Source: Cladochytrium replicatum
Lineage: Eukaryota > Chytridiomycota > Chytridiomycetes > Cladochytriales > Cladochytriaceae
Assembly (NCBI GenBank): GCA_025526935.1
Contig: JAHLKD010000004.1
Coordinates: 434,001 to 498,000 of the forward strand
DNA length: 64,000 nucleotides
Reading direction: 5' to 3'
In this document: positions 1-11,476 of the stretch, in pieces
Position numbering within the stretch: position 1 is the first letter of the stretch
Layout: the number at the start of each line of letters is the position of its first letter
The notes under the pieces: model-generated
Seen by the model: the letters and a program-made list of their open reading frames with translations, nothing else
The model's database searches: none
Told to the model about the DNA's origin: nothing
Made by a program: the position numbers and the translations under genes

Positions 1-884
1 ATTTACAAATTTATTGCCTACAACATTAATCGACCGGTTCACCGCCAAAGCTATGGAACTACTCAGTGTTAAGCACCAGCACTCATCTGTTAATTCCCAC
101 GCACAACGAGATGGCGGGAGACCTGGCCCATTTGCCGTGATGGCTATAACTCTTCAAATATCCGGACGTAAATCAATGGGAAAGATTCCAGGTGTGGATG
201 CAACTGGCTGGGCTACCACGGCTCAAAAAGCTGTGTGGAAGGAATGACTTTCGAAGTTTAGGTCCCGGAATTTATGAAATAAGCATCGCGGTTAGTAAGT
301 GACCTTATTTCCTATGTCTATTGTTATTTTTCAATGTCTTACTCCTAAGGTTTTGATGTACTCTGGTTTCAAGGAACAAAATCGATTGTCATCACATCGC
401 TCCTACGTTCGAGTATACGGTCATTTTATGTTCCAGTATTGCTGATTTGTCCGGGATTTATATTGCTCTTTGCCAGTACGACTATGGCGGGACTCTAGTT
501 TACAATCGGAAGGTTGGTGCAAATTTAGGCTAAGTACGACTGTTTTGACATTTCTATTTTTCAGGAGTTTTGGCGATCATTCGAAGCTTTCGTGGTCAGA
601 AAGGGCCGACAGCAAGCTCGTGCAAAAGTTGGACAGCAACTGTACCCAACGCTGGAGATTCAAGCACCAATGGGATCAAAAGCAATGAGATTTTAAATTT
701 AGAAATATTTCCTTTGGAAATACAGTAGCCCAACTAACCTAACCGATCACGCACGCGCCAGCGACAATTTCCCCGCTTTGATGACATTTTTTACGGTTGC
801 ATTAAGATGGTTTGTTTGATCACGTGTGAGCCATCAACCATACAAACTGTCTGAAACTGCTTTGCAGTCAGTCGCCCGACAGCC
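1..884. other. left flank, no confident gene
   Basis: No gene can be supported here. A 77-codon open frame on the plus strand (14-247) ends at 247. It could be the last exon of a gene entering from the left, but it shows no domain I recognise and its start is not supported. The rest is AT-rich and includes the promoter and 5' leader of the DUF1769 gene that begins at 885. Confidence 0.4.
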
Positions 885-1856
885 ATGGGAGCGGGAGACG
901 ACTTTATATTGCAAGTTCGGGCAGGACCAGACGAATCTCGCATGTCTATTGTCAACGTGAACGATGAAGAAAACCCGCTTCTCATTCAATCCGACAGATT
1001 TACCGGCTACCTATGCATCCGTATGGTCAACTTTGAAGGGATAACACCAGAAAACTGCACCAACGAAGAGCCCATCAGAAATCCAAAGTCAAGCTACTTC
1101 AAAGGAAGAAATCGTCGGTATTCAATCATGGCACAGGGTCGATTTGCAAAGGATTACAATGGCGACGATTTGATATTCGCAATCGAACTGGATTCTCCGC
1201 TCCGTCTTCCACCTGGTTTTGGAGTTGCTGTTAAAATTGCTCAATGGCTTGATCCGGCTCTACGGTGCGACTTACAGGCAGAGCAACCGTGGATGAATTC
1301 TCCCTGGGTTTGTGCCATGAATGCGCTAGCGATATGCGCGCCAGACGATGCGCTTCTTCTGGATCAGGCACTCCCATCTACAGTAGCCAGCACAAACGGA
1401 AAGAAGCCTAACTCGCCCATAAAGTCTTCCAACTTATCGAGCCCAACTGTCTCCGACGTCGCAGCGGTCGCTGGACCTTGGGCCTTTCATTCCTCGATGA
1501 TACCAGAGCAAACTTCTCTTCTCTTTCCAAAATCTACTGAAAATGACCTCGTTGCCGAATCTCGGGAAAGTCACAAAAAAGGAAAGTCGTTAATACCAAC
1601 ACTTACGACGTACGAGAAACGAAAAAGATATTTTTCTGACCCAAAGCTTCGCCAATCTGTTGAGATTAAGAAGGACTTCGTTTACTGCATGGACTTTTAC
1701 GACGCCTACTTTGATTTCAATACCATCTCAATCAATCTCCCTGGATTCGCATTGAACGCGAGGAAGTACTTCGATGGACAACCGTTGCGATTTTCTGCAA
1801 AATCAAAGGACGGTGAAGTGTTCTTCGTAATTATTTTTGAGTTATTAGAACGCTGA
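885..1856 (+). CDS. DUF1769 (UPF0590) family protein
   Basis: Intronless gene of 323 codons. The C-terminal part carries the signature of the fungal DUF1769/UPF0590 family: a Tyr-Cys-Met-Asp-Phe-Tyr-Asp-Ala-Tyr-Phe-Asp-Phe stretch near residue 265, then a Leu-Pro-Gly-Phe segment and a Lys-Tyr-Phe-Asp-Gly-Gln-Pro-Leu-Arg-Phe block near residue 300. The N-terminal 150 residues also fit the family (Leu-Cys-Ile-Arg and Tyr-Ser-Ile-Met-Ala-Gln-Gly-Arg-Phe stretches). A Ser/Pro-rich linker of about 90 residues separates the two conserved parts. The start is in a good context (gccatgg). The family is widespread in fungi, but its biochemical role is not established, so no function is assigned. It has no signal peptide or membrane segment. 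Confidence 0.85.
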   Translation: MGAGDDFILQVRAGPDESRMSIVNVNDEENPLLIQSDRFTGYLCIRMVNFEGITPENCTNEEPIRNPKSSYFKGRNRRYSIMAQGRFAKDYNGDDLIFAIELDSPLRLPPGFGVAVKIAQWLDPALRCDLQAEQPWMNSPWVCAMNALAICAPDDALLLDQALPSTVASTNGKKPNSPIKSSNLSSPTVSDVAAVAGPWAFHSSMIPEQTSLLFPKSTENDLVAESRESHKKGKSLIPTLTTYEKRKRYFSDPKLRQSVEIKKDFVYCMDFYDAYFDFNTISINLPGFALNARKYFDGQPLRFSAKSKDGEVFFVIIFELLER

Positions 1857-2012
1857 AGTTTTCAACGACAACAAATTTCCTGTTTCCTTTTTCCTGATGC
1901 ATTCTTTTTTGGTTGACATTGATTAGTACAGGAACTTGATTGATGGATTCTTCACCATACCATAGTTACCTATTGTTTAAACCAATTTAACAAGCCACTG
2001 TTCGGTGTTGGG

Positions 2013-2535
2013 ATGGTGAAAGAGCTTTGGTTCCTTATAGCCGTGATCATCTCGGCAGCATGCGTTGCTCGAGCGTACACCCAAACTCCTGACTCGGTAA
2101 GATATATAATGATATTTTGGATGTTTCGGTGCTTGAACTGCTCAATGTTTTTTCAGAACTATGGGAACTATCATGTAGCTGCCAGTCACTTCATGGAAAC
2201 CGCGGCATTTGAGCCCGAACAAACCGCCGCCGCTCACGGAGCCGATAACGATCTCTTTGTGTTTTTCAGTTCGGCAGACCTGGATCGAGATCACCACCTT
2301 GATGGCCACGAACTCCGCAATGCTTTCATCGCTGGGTTTGACGAAAACCTCAGGTCTACATTGCAGATTGTCGACAGTGAGTTTGATGGACATGCTCTCT
2401 TTTAAGTCAACAAGCTCACCCACAATTCCAGTTGAAGAAATGGTTGAGCATGCATTAAAGGAGGACGACCACGACAATGATGGCAAAATCAGCTGGATTG
2501 AGTATTTGGTCTCTCAGAAATACAAAAAGAAATAG
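2013..2535 (+). CDS. MCFD2-like secreted EF-hand protein
   Basis: Three exons: 2013-2096, 2157-2376, 2432-2535; 135 residues. A signal peptide of about 20 residues (Leu-Ile-Ala-Val-Ile-Ile core) is followed by a linker and two EF-hands. The first calcium loop begins Asp-Leu-Asp-Arg-Asp near residue 70. The second begins Asp-His-Asn-type Asp-Asp-His-Asp-Asn-Asp-Gly near residue 115. Spacing, size and the Leu-Asp-Gly-x-Glu-Leu motif match MCFD2, the soluble partner of the ER cargo receptor LMAN1/ERGIC-53. By family knowledge it would act in the ER-Golgi lumen. Alternatives are other small luminal calcium binders. Intron phases (0 and 1) close exactly. It converges on the channel gene with 85 bp between stop codons. 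Confidence 0.85.
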
Positions 2536-2620
2536 GCGTTTCGCTCAAATTGTCTCGATAGAAGACCGAAATTTGGTTCGATATACATTGTCAATTGAAA
2601 AACATCCTCATTCCCCTATG

Positions 2621-5210
2621 TTATTCGTCAAGTCGCTTTTCAACGTCTCTTTCTGCTGGGAGGTGTGCGTGCGAAAGTTTGGAGAGCAGGGTATTTGATC
2701 CTTTGAAAGTCCTCATCATACTGGGCATGCGATGGCTATCATGCCTGTGCTCAGAATTTCTATGCTTGAGGACGCTCAGTTGCGGCCTTGCAGCAGCTGC
2801 TGCCGCTTCGGCCTCCTTTTTCTGCTTTACCGCCAGCTCGTTTGCTTTCCTCTCTCGGATAGCCTGCCGAATACGCTCCGCGATCATTGGGTACTGGTTC
2901 ATTATCTGGTTAAAATCCTCCTTTGTAAGTACGCATAGCTCCACCGTCCCACTTGCCCTGGCACCTGCTGTCCTTTTTGTATCTGAACGATATGTCACCC
3001 GCTTGGGCCACCATCAAATCAAAGTAAAAATACCTTCAAAAAGTGCAATTTCGCCAAAGAAGTTGCCAGGACCGAGCTTTGCGAACACTTGTCCTTCAGC
3101 GCCGCAGATTTCAACCGTCCCGTTCTTAACAAAATACATTTCTTCGGCCTCATCTCCTTTGCGAAAGATATACCAGTCATTTAGAACGACGAGCGGCTGA
3201 TTTAGTTCGAAGAAAGTTAAATGACATCGGTGCTCTGTGCCAGAAACCGTCGACACACCTTGATTTTGAATGTCACCGAGTTCTGAAAGTGTGAGTCTGT
3301 GTTCTGAAACAAGGGTACTTTCTGAACAAGTTCAAGGTACAGGTAGTTCTTGATTTCTTGCTGCAGGGATTTCGGGATATCATCAAATAGATGCGCTTCG
3401 TCCATTCCTTGAGATCTTCTCCATTGTATTTCTTTGTGGGCGTTAACCATCTTTTGAATAGGTCAGCGATCGATCACATATCTACATAACTACATGACTA
3501 AATCCTGACCTTTTGGAGCTCTGGCTGCAATCCTTTGTCTCTCATGTACTGCCGAAGCCAGTTCATTTCATATTTGTGTCTCTCCTCTGTGGGGTTTGAG
3601 TAAACAGCTTCGCTCAAGAAAGTAAAAGGTTCTCACCAGCTTTTGTAGATGCAGCGGTATGATCCAACATCTCGACAATACTGTGAATATTTCCAAACAC
3701 AGTGCCATAAGCAAGAATGCCCGCAATGAACTCAAAAACTACAAAAACATTCTCTGCATTTTTGTTGACCTCTCTCAGTTTCAGCACCAGAGAGCGAAGA
3801 GCAGTGAGATAACTGGTGAGGTATTGAGTTGCAAACTCCGCTTCGGTCCCGTCGGCTAGTTTATACAATTTCTTTGCGTCCATCCATCGGTCTGGAGGAT
3901 CCAGTATTAGGTCAATAAACCAAAACAAACATGCGTCGAAGTGTCCGAGGACCATCAGAATAACCATTGTTTTGATAAGTCGGGATATTGGCTATGGCAA
4001 CAGAAGATATTGAGTAACAGGGCAAGCTTCAATTGTAGCGATCTTATACCAAGGCAACGCCCGCGATTCTTGCCTCGTAAATCCGTTCATAAGGAGCTCT
4101 GAACAGCATCTTTACGAATCGAATTATTCCCCAGATCTTGTAGTGATAAAACCTTGAGAAGGAGTCGAATTGAGTTTTCAACATAAAAATAGATCATGGT
4201 CATACTCAATGTCATCCTCTTTCCGTAGGGAATCAAAATGAATAGTCGAATATTGTGTAGGAAGAAAGGCAAACAGGTCCCACGGAAGGCTGGATGTAGT
4301 CTGGATCCAACCAAATCGCCGGAAAAAATAATTGTCCCTCAGCTGTGCATAAGACTCGATTAGCACCCCGTACTCGTTCTTGAAATGCAATCGACTCTGG
4401 ATGAAGCAGTCGATACAGAATATCACATCTACCGACGAAAACACTACAACCCACGCGAGGGTCTGAAAGTGCTGTGTCCATGAGAAAAGCAACGGGGCTA
4501 TGATGATGTTGAAGAGGTGCAGGATGTTTGTGAGCTTTGTCCATGTTTGGAAGAAGTTACCCATTGGATCTACAGGCTGTTCAATCCAAAAGATGAATCG
4601 CTCCAACAAGGTCGGAATATATTCTTCCTCCTCAAATGGTTCATCATCAGGCATTGAAATTTTTTCGGCAGGCGGAGGCGGGGGTAGTTGTGGGGTGGGC
4701 GAAGGTTCAGGTGGGGGAGGTAGAGGCGGAGCCAAGTGGGGCTGTCTTGCAAGCGACAACCGTGGAGAGTAAGGAGCGAAACGATTTGGTGGCGGCTCCA
4801 TGATCATAGGAGATGGAATCTGTGGAACTGGAATTGCAACGCTTCCGTCAGCCAAGGCTCCCTTTGATCCAGCCGGTGAGTGGTTCTGTTCGCTTATCGA
4901 CGTTCGACCTTGACGATGAACCTTTAAGCTTGGGATCCCATCATCCGAAATTGATTTCAAATCGCCATCTTAGTTCATGATAAATTCAGTGCTAGTTCAA
5001 CAGACAGCAAGAGTGTCGGCTACCTTCACTACCCCTTCTACTGGAACCGGACAGACCGGTCGATCGACGCAAACCATGCCGTATATGCGTGAGTTGGGGT
5101 GTCGAATCCACGTTCAGATTAGAGTTTGTGACCTTTGCATCTTCATTATGTACACTCGACTTGTCTCGGCTGCTAGTACTACTTGGGGACGAATAACCTT
5201 TCGAATCCAT
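2621..5210 (-). CDS. cyclic-nucleotide-gated cation channel (CNG/HCN-like)
   Basis: Eight exons: 5024-5210, 4206-4968, 4050-4152, 3637-3991, 3510-3586, 3259-3450, 3034-3196, 2621-2982; 733 residues; all phases close. Order: disordered Ser- and Pro-rich N-terminus with polyproline runs (to about residue 165), S1-S3, an S4 with regularly spaced Arg/Lys (about 320-365), S5, pore region (about 405-430), S6 ending Phe-Gly-Asn-Ile (about 432-455), C-linker, then a cyclic-nucleotide-binding domain (about 540-665). The phosphate-binding cassette keeps Phe-Gly-Glu-Ile-Ala-Leu (606-611) and Arg-Thr-Ala. It ends in a Lys/Glu/Ala-rich tail. The S6 and C-linker are closest to animal CNG channels. The pore lacks GYG, GFG or GET. 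Expected in the plasma or ciliary membrane. Its divergent neighbour is a ciliary gene. Confidence 0.9.
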
Positions 5211-5406
5211 TGAATCAAGGAGTTTTTCGAGTAGTCTTTGATATCCGAGTCGGTTGGATCAAATGTATTCTCCAATCAGACACTCCAATTCTAATGATCG
5301 TTCTGTTTCCGTGTGGAGTACAGGACTACTTTCTTGATTGGCGATCGCAACTGCGAACTAAACCTCGTGAACTCTGAGATTACGCTGACGAAAACAAACA
5401 ATTGCC
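5211..5406. promoter_or_regulatory. shared divergent promoter region, channel / ODAD4
   Basis: Only 196 bp separate the start codons of the CNG channel (minus) and the ODAD4 homologue (plus), so both core promoters and 5' leaders must lie here or overlap. No element is assigned with certainty. The arrangement suggests co-expression at zoospore formation, which is inference. Confidence 0.5.
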
Positions 5407-6402
5407 ATGGGACGAAAGAAAGCAGTAGTCGAAGCCTCTCAAAGTCGTCCCACAACGGCGAAAAGTGGGACGTCATCATTGGGAGGGCGAATTCGCCACA
5501 ATGGAGGGATACAGCCTCAAGCCCAGTCTCCACAGGCTTTGTTCCACACGCTTGCCTCCGAAGCAGAAGGTCTTGCACGCCGAGAGTACTTTGTCGAGGC
5601 AATCGATGTCTTTACAAATGCACTTAGTATCCCCGGCTTCGAACATGACAAGGTTTGTCTTGCGGGCCGATCTCGATGCTACTTGCTCTGCGGCAACCCG
5701 AAATTGGCGCTGAACGATGCAGACGAATGCATGAAGATCGATTCGACGTTCGTGCGCGGTGTGTACCAAAAAGCCGAATCGTTGTACGATCTGGGCGAAT
5801 TCGAAACTGCGCTGATCTTCTACCATCGTGGGAACCGTCTTCGACCTGATTCCGACGACTTCAAAATGGGGATCCAGAAGAGCACAAAGGGCATACAGGC
5901 TGCTGTTTCCAAGCTTAATGTGAAGAAATGGAAAGAGCTTCAGAAACTGATAAACCGAAACACATCATCGATGAACTCAGCGACAAACAAGAACGCGGGA
6001 GCTACAAACGCAAATCGCGAACGGAAGTTAGTTCGAACTTCAGACCGCAGGATGGATGTTCCGGCGTTGAACTTCGATGCAGATCTTGAAAGAGAAATGC
6101 TCGAAGAGCTGTACGAGGTCTGATTATTCACACGACTGCTCAGCATCACGAAGTTGTTAACCGTTTCTTGACAATAGGATCGCGTGTTCCTCCAAAAGTT
6201 GGCAAAGGACAAAGTATTCATGAGCGCAGCAGGTGGAGAGATTGGCAATATTGTCAGCCAAGGTAATGGGTACTTAAGCTCCAGAGTCGACTTTTGGTTC
6301 GCCCGAAGGACAAATGTTTCACACAAGAAAAAGAAGGTGGTCAAGAAAGCACCTCCTCGTTTACCATCAAGAGCATGGGATTCCGAGAAAGTGGGGCTGT
6401 AA
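5407..6402 (+). CDS. ODAD4/TTC25-like outer dynein arm docking protein
   Basis: Two exons: 5407-6117 and 6178-6402; 311 residues. Tetratricopeptide repeats cover about residues 45-165. The diagnostic stretch Phe-Tyr-His-Arg-Gly-Asn-Arg-Leu-Arg-Pro-Asp followed by Met-Gly-Ile-Gln-Lys, at about 137-160, is characteristic of ODAD4 (TTC25). The second exon continues the family pattern: Leu-Tyr-Glu-Asp then Phe-Leu-Gln-Lys-Leu, and Ser-Arg-Val-Asp-Phe-Trp. In animals ODAD4 attaches outer dynein arms to ciliary doublets. The protein is about half the length of the vertebrate form, ending soon after the TPR core with a basic tail. It is the best marker that this fungus makes motile flagella. It converges on the AcuK-type regulator with about 107 bp between stops. 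Confidence 0.9.
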
Positions 6403-6509
6403 TGATCACCGTGTTGTCGTTGCAGGGAGCAATTATTCTGGGTTTAATAGTACAGTGCATAAATGATGCTGGTGCAGGTGCATAGTTTACGAGAATAGGG
6501 CCGGCAGCA

Positions 6510-7998
6510 CTATGCTGAACCAGTATGAGTCTCAGCGTTGCTTGGTCTGCCGTTTGTATGCTTGGATCCACCGCCTGGTAAGTCCTTCGCTCGTCCTTCT
6601 TCAGGCGAGATAGGAAGAAAATTTCCGGCGATCTATCCAAAATGAGGGATGCTCAATATTCGTTCCGCTAAATATTTGGAAAACAATGAGACCTACCAGT
6701 AGGGGGATGTTGTACTTGTCTCTACGAATTGTAAAAGAAAAGCAGCAATTGACCACAGAGCTTTCCGCACTGGAGGTCCTGTGAAGGAAACAGCTCGTCA
6801 GCACCGCTTTCTGCCCAGCATCAAACGCAATATTTCCATATTTCTCCCAGTAGTTCACTGCGGAATCTTCGGTCATCAGTTCATATATGCAAGTGCGCCC
6901 CTCACGTAATCGATCGATACTGACACCAACGAGATTTGCAAACTCCTTGTTGCTCTTCCAAATTTCGCCCGTTCTGCGCCAAAGGCACGCCGGAATGCCC
7001 ATCGACGAAAACACTCTGTCGTACTCCAAAAGGAGCCTTTCAAAAGCCTCTTCGACTAGTACAAGATCGATGTCGGTCAGGGATTGCGCAACCCTTCTGA
7101 ATCGCGGTCGGAATGTGCCCATCACTGTGAGGATTCGTTTTGTTGATGTTGGATTCATGTGTCCCTCCATCCATTTTTGCAGCCGTGTGTATGATTTAAT
7201 GTAATTATACGGCTTAAGCAGCCCTGCGTCAAATTTAGCATTGATAACCTGCATGAGCCGATCTTCGTAGGGTCCGTCTCCTGGGTCCGCTGCCGTCAAA
7301 ATAAACTTCTCAGTAGACGATAATCTTGAGTCGTCGACAGCGGATGGTGTAGTTTGCTGAAGCGCTGGTGGTTGTGAGGTGGACGAATCTTGTGGCTCTC
7401 CTTCGGGTTGCATTGCCGTTGCCATCGAGTTGATCAGGCGAGCTGTTGCAGCCATTGCAAGATCTGGGTTAAGTTGCGCAGCGGCAGCAAGTGCATGCGT
7501 TGTGTGGAAGGAGGAGTCGTCCCCTATGGAGCTCAGAAAGTCAGACAATATCGTGAACTCGTGTGCTGGATGAGCCGATGCGAAGAGCGGTGGGAATGCA
7601 GACGCATAATTTGCAAGGTTCAATCCGTCAACTGTGGTTGTAAGCGTTGAATCCTCGCTTGCAGCCATCGGCAGGGCAGGTGTGGTAATTCCAGATGGTG
7701 TGTTTGACATTGAAGGTGTTGCGGTCAATTTGCTAGACGATGGCGTCGAGGGTTTTGGCTCATCATGGCAAAGGTGGGCGATTTTGCGTTTGATACAACG
7801 CTGGCATGGTCTTCCCTCGTCTATCACAAATCATCAGATAGACCTACAAAAATGCACCAAATACAAACCACATGTCATATGGCTACGTCTGCAGTAGACA
7901 CATGCCTGTGATACTTTTCTTCTCTTTGGAGCGTTCTTCCTCCCCTTCTGATTTTGGGCAGGGGTCGAGGCATCGTCTGAAAGGTCGTCCACATTCAT
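6510..7998 (-). CDS. Zn2Cys6 + PAS regulator, AcuK/Rds2/Ert1 family
   Basis: Three exons: 7869-7998, 6697-7820, 6510-6632; 458 residues. The Zn2Cys6 cluster starts at Cys33 with spacing C-x2-C-x6-C-x5-C-x2-C-x8-C, and is split by the first intron as g|ac. The middle is low-complexity Ser/Thr/Pro. From about residue 215 the family block begins: Ile-Asn-Ala-Lys-Phe then Gly-Leu-Leu-Lys-Pro-Tyr-Asn-Tyr. It is followed by a PAS-like domain with Asn-Tyr-Trp-Glu-Lys-Tyr-Gly-Asn-Ile-Ala-Phe-Asp. The last exon supplies the conserved Ala-Gly-Asn-Phe-Leu-Pro end, after a 64-nt intron. In ascomycetes these factors activate gluconeogenic genes such as PEPCK. That role here is inferred from the family. 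Confidence 0.92.
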
Positions 7999-8116
7999 TT
8001 GTTTGGACGGTCAGGTGGGTGTGGCTCAGAATGTTAAAGGGTTAAAAATTCATTTGTTAAATCGAAATTTACAAAATAAGGTTTTTACAGTTAAATCAAT
8101 CAAGTACTCTGAAGTC

Positions 8117-9388
8117 CTACTCTTCCACAGCATGTGCACTTGCTTGCAAAAAGTCAAGCTTGTACTCCTCCAGGAACTCCTAACGAACAAAGTCAGAACA
8201 GGTAAAGTTTCCCACTTCCGAACGTGCACCTTGAATGTGCGGATTTGCAGGTTTTGGGTTTTGAAAATATCAACAAGATCATTCCCGGGATCGTTCAGCT
8301 TCCCTTCGCAAATTGTTTCAAAAATGTCCTGGCGGATTTGTGAACAAAAGTTCGGGATAGCTGCTTGCAACACTTCACAAACCTGGAAGAGCATCGCTTC
8401 CGAGCGATCAATCTCCGGAATAGTTCCAAGGTATTGCTCGGCCTCTTTGCGTGTGATCTCCTTGAACCCCTCGCTGCCCTTCCACAACTCTTTACCGAGC
8501 TCCGGAACCTGCTTCATCATCTTGGTGATTGCCTGTGCACTCAATGCTTCCGGCGCGGCGACCGTAAATGTTTTGTTACGGAAGTTCACTTGAAGCTGCT
8601 TCTTGTCATCGAGAATGGACGCAATGATGGCGACCGCGGCACCAGCATCGCGAGCGTCGATGAGCGGGATCCTGGCATTTCCAGGGACGGGAATACCAAG
8701 AAATTTGTGCAGATAAATTTGCCTGGCGTAGACCAATAGGTTCTGCATGTACATTGCCGTGCTGTTTAACTGGACGATGAGATGAGACTCGGCAAAACTT
8801 AACTAGACCAACTTACCGAACAACACAAATGTTTACTCCAGTCCCAGCCAGCTGTTCTTTTCCAAAGGCCTCGATCGAAGCAAACTTCGCAATCTCCCCA
8901 CGCGCCCCTTCATCCACTCCCAACGTCGAAACCACAACAACGTTTTTCAGAATGGATTTCGAGCCTTCTTCTTGAAAGTTCGTTACGATTGCCTGGAGAA
9001 AATGCTTCGCGACTTCCGTCTTCTCTTTAGCTGCGGGTGGAATCAGAACGATGGTGTCTACGGGATGTTTCTTGAGCAAGTGCGCAATGTCATTGACGCT
9101 CAAGTTGTCCACGTCAACGTTCACAAGCTCTGCGCCAAGACTTTCAATGATCTGACTTGTAAGACTAACCGGGTAGATAGCGGTGACTGTGAACAAGGTT
9201 GAAAACGAAGGTTTATCGAAACAATAGTCGCTGACCTTGATTGACGTGCTTTTTGCACGGAGACTCCTCGCTGATCAAATTCTGGATGATATAATCACCT
9301 AGAAGCATACACTCATTTCCTGGAGTTATTCATTGTTGTTTACTTTACCTGTGCGAGACTCAGCAGTGGTAACCAAGATTGTCGACAT
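8117..9388 (-). CDS. NmrA-like NAD(P)-binding protein
   Basis: Five exons: 9349-9388, 9236-9298, 8817-9186, 8230-8761, 8117-8179; 355 residues with all phases closing. The N-terminus is a Rossmann beta strand (Ser-Thr-Ile-Leu-Val-Thr-Thr-Ala) with a weak glycine motif. The usual Gly-x-x-Gly-x-x-Gly is reduced to Ala-Glu-Ser-Arg-Thr-Gly. The Val-Val-Arg-x-Ala-Met-Tyr-Met-Gln-Asn-Leu segment at about 160 matches the NmrA family active-site region. The tail resembles the C-terminal helices of NmrA-like proteins (Glu-Phe-Leu-Glu-Glu-Tyr). NmrA relatives are either redox-sensing regulators or reductases. The degraded glycine motif leaves both open. A broken relative lies at 39143-39411. Confidence 0.8.
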
Positions 9389-9581
9389 GATGATGTACTA
9401 GTACGAGTTTTATCCTCCGGATAAGCAACATCTCTCCCATGCCGAAAACAAGACTATATATTTGTGCAATTAAGCTTACATCATACCCCAGTGGAAATGT
9501 CGCCCATAAAGGGTGGGAGACACCGCATTTATCCACTCTCATTCAATTCGGTGTAACTCGGAACAAGCTCGACAAATTGCT

Positions 9582-9695
9582 GGGCAGGCAAACCTCATCG
9601 TGGCCGTGAGTCCCATTCAAAAGGTGAAAGCAGGTCGAGGGCAGGCAAACCTCATCGTGGCCGTGAGTCGCATTCAAAAGGTGAAAGCACGTCGA
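9582..9695 (+). repeat. tandem duplication, 57 bp x 2
   Basis: Two adjacent 57-bp copies (9582-9638 and 9639-9695), beginning gggcaggcaaacctcatc and differing at only a couple of bases. They lie upstream of the NmrA-like gene's start in otherwise non-coding DNA. Confidence 0.95.
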
Positions 9696-11361
9696 TCGAC
9701 ACAATGATGAATCTTACTTTTGAATCGATATCCACAATCATCGTCCCAGGTGGAGACTTTGTTACGTTGTTTCGAAGACACTCGCAGGGCGGGTTATTGC
9801 TTCTCGAAGGTTTAAATTTCTGGATGAGAGTACACTGATGTAATGTAGTAACTAGACGCTACCCACTTGTGGATGCAAAGCTAGTCGAAGGAGGTGTAAC
9901 AGGAAAAGCTTTGTCCATCACTGCATTTGTGGTATCGTTGGATTCAAGATCGAACTTTTCATGACCTCGTTTAGCGATTCAGGAGTATCGAGCGGAATGA
10001 CAGCTGTATGAGTTGTCAATAATACTGACATCGACGTGGAAATATTGAAGCAGAGGCAACTGATGTGAAAGTCCGATGATACGGACCAGGGGTTCAGAAG
10101 ATACTGTATCTGAGTCAGAACTTGTGTGGAAGTTCAAAGTTGGCTCGGATCCACTAGATTCAGTTGGAAATGTGGGTGTCAATTCAAGGAGATTAAAATT
10201 GAATAAGATCTTTGGTGTATTATCTAGGGATGGGGAGTAAGATGCTGATAAGCTTGCTGCACCGAACAATCAGTAACAAAGATCAGTTTCATACTTTGCT
10301 TATCTTCCACCAGTCAGCTAGAAATGCTATGGGAAGTAGGTACTAATTGCTCTCTCAATGCAGTCCGCTATCCCGTCAGCGATAAACTGATTTGGTATTA
10401 TTCCAACGCGATGAGACTGCGCTTGGCATTCGTATGCGTCCGAAAGCGTGAACTGATAAGATGGACACATCTGCATCTAATAATCAGACTTGTAGAGAGC
10501 AACGCTCGAGGTACGATTACCAATTGGCCTCGGCTACAGTATTGAAGCCCCAAGAATAGCAAACATGGCGACAAATCCAACAACACACCCCACCATCGGC
10601 AACAGATTTTATACTTCTTTTTGATTCCCAGTTTATAAGGGACGGTCGGTAGCACATTCTCCTGTTCAATGCAGCTTTAAGAAGGGGAGATCTCCTCGAA
10701 CGAGTTGGATCGACCGGAACACAAATCCATCTCGCTCTCCAACAATGATTGCTTCACTTGACCACTGATGAGCATCCAATTGACCTTGGTATTATTCGAG
10801 CTGGATCAATGGTGTTTACACTTGCCGCAGGATTTCTGGTCGATATGTCACCGATATGATTTGAGCTTTGGAGCTGGTGTGGTGGTGGAGTGTCAGTTGA
10901 TCTCTACTGATTATATATTCATAAGCTTCAATTTCTGCAATGGACTGAGTATGGCGGTGGATCAGGAGTCTTTGTTTGGATCAATGTTCGGGGAAAGACT
11001 TGAATGCTTTCCTAAATAGGAATTCCTGTGTTTACAGCTTCTATGGATGGATAATGATCTTGCGTTGGACTGGCAGTGGACTCCGCTGGCTCGTGATTTC
11101 TGAATGTGGATAAATTCAGCCCGTTCGCGTCGGTCACATGGACAGTGAGTCACTCATCAGGACACAGATGAAGGTGTGTCATCATTGAAATTGAAACGAT
11201 AAATAGATCACACTGAAACAGCCCGTCCTACACTTACATCAGTCCATCACAAATTGGATCACTTGCGGGCGAATGAACAACAACTCACTCTCGAATGTTC
11301 CAAGGAGACACCCAAATCGTTGCAACTACACCAATCTCAGTAAACCACTCAGACAACCAAG
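9696..11361. other. gene-poor stretch, no confident gene
   Basis: No gene can be supported. A 96-codon Ser/Thr-rich frame on the minus strand (9979-10269) and short frames between 10.3 and 11.1 kb show no recognisable domain, and are interrupted within short distances in every frame. One minus-strand piece near 10560-10620 reads as a hydrophobic helix and could be a relic of a membrane protein gene. I read the stretch as intergenic or decayed DNA. Confidence 0.5.
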
Positions 11362-11476
11362 ATGGCCATGAACATATCAAACGCGATCTCAGTTTCTGTC
11401 CCCAGCTCGCTCGCCTGGTGTGTACGCCAAAGACCCACCCCAGTGAATCTTACACAACTTTTCCAATTCGGAAAGC

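Noticed and set aside
10320-10660. Possible membrane-transporter relic on the minus strand
   Set aside because: One hydrophobic segment only, broken in all frames; not enough to name a family.
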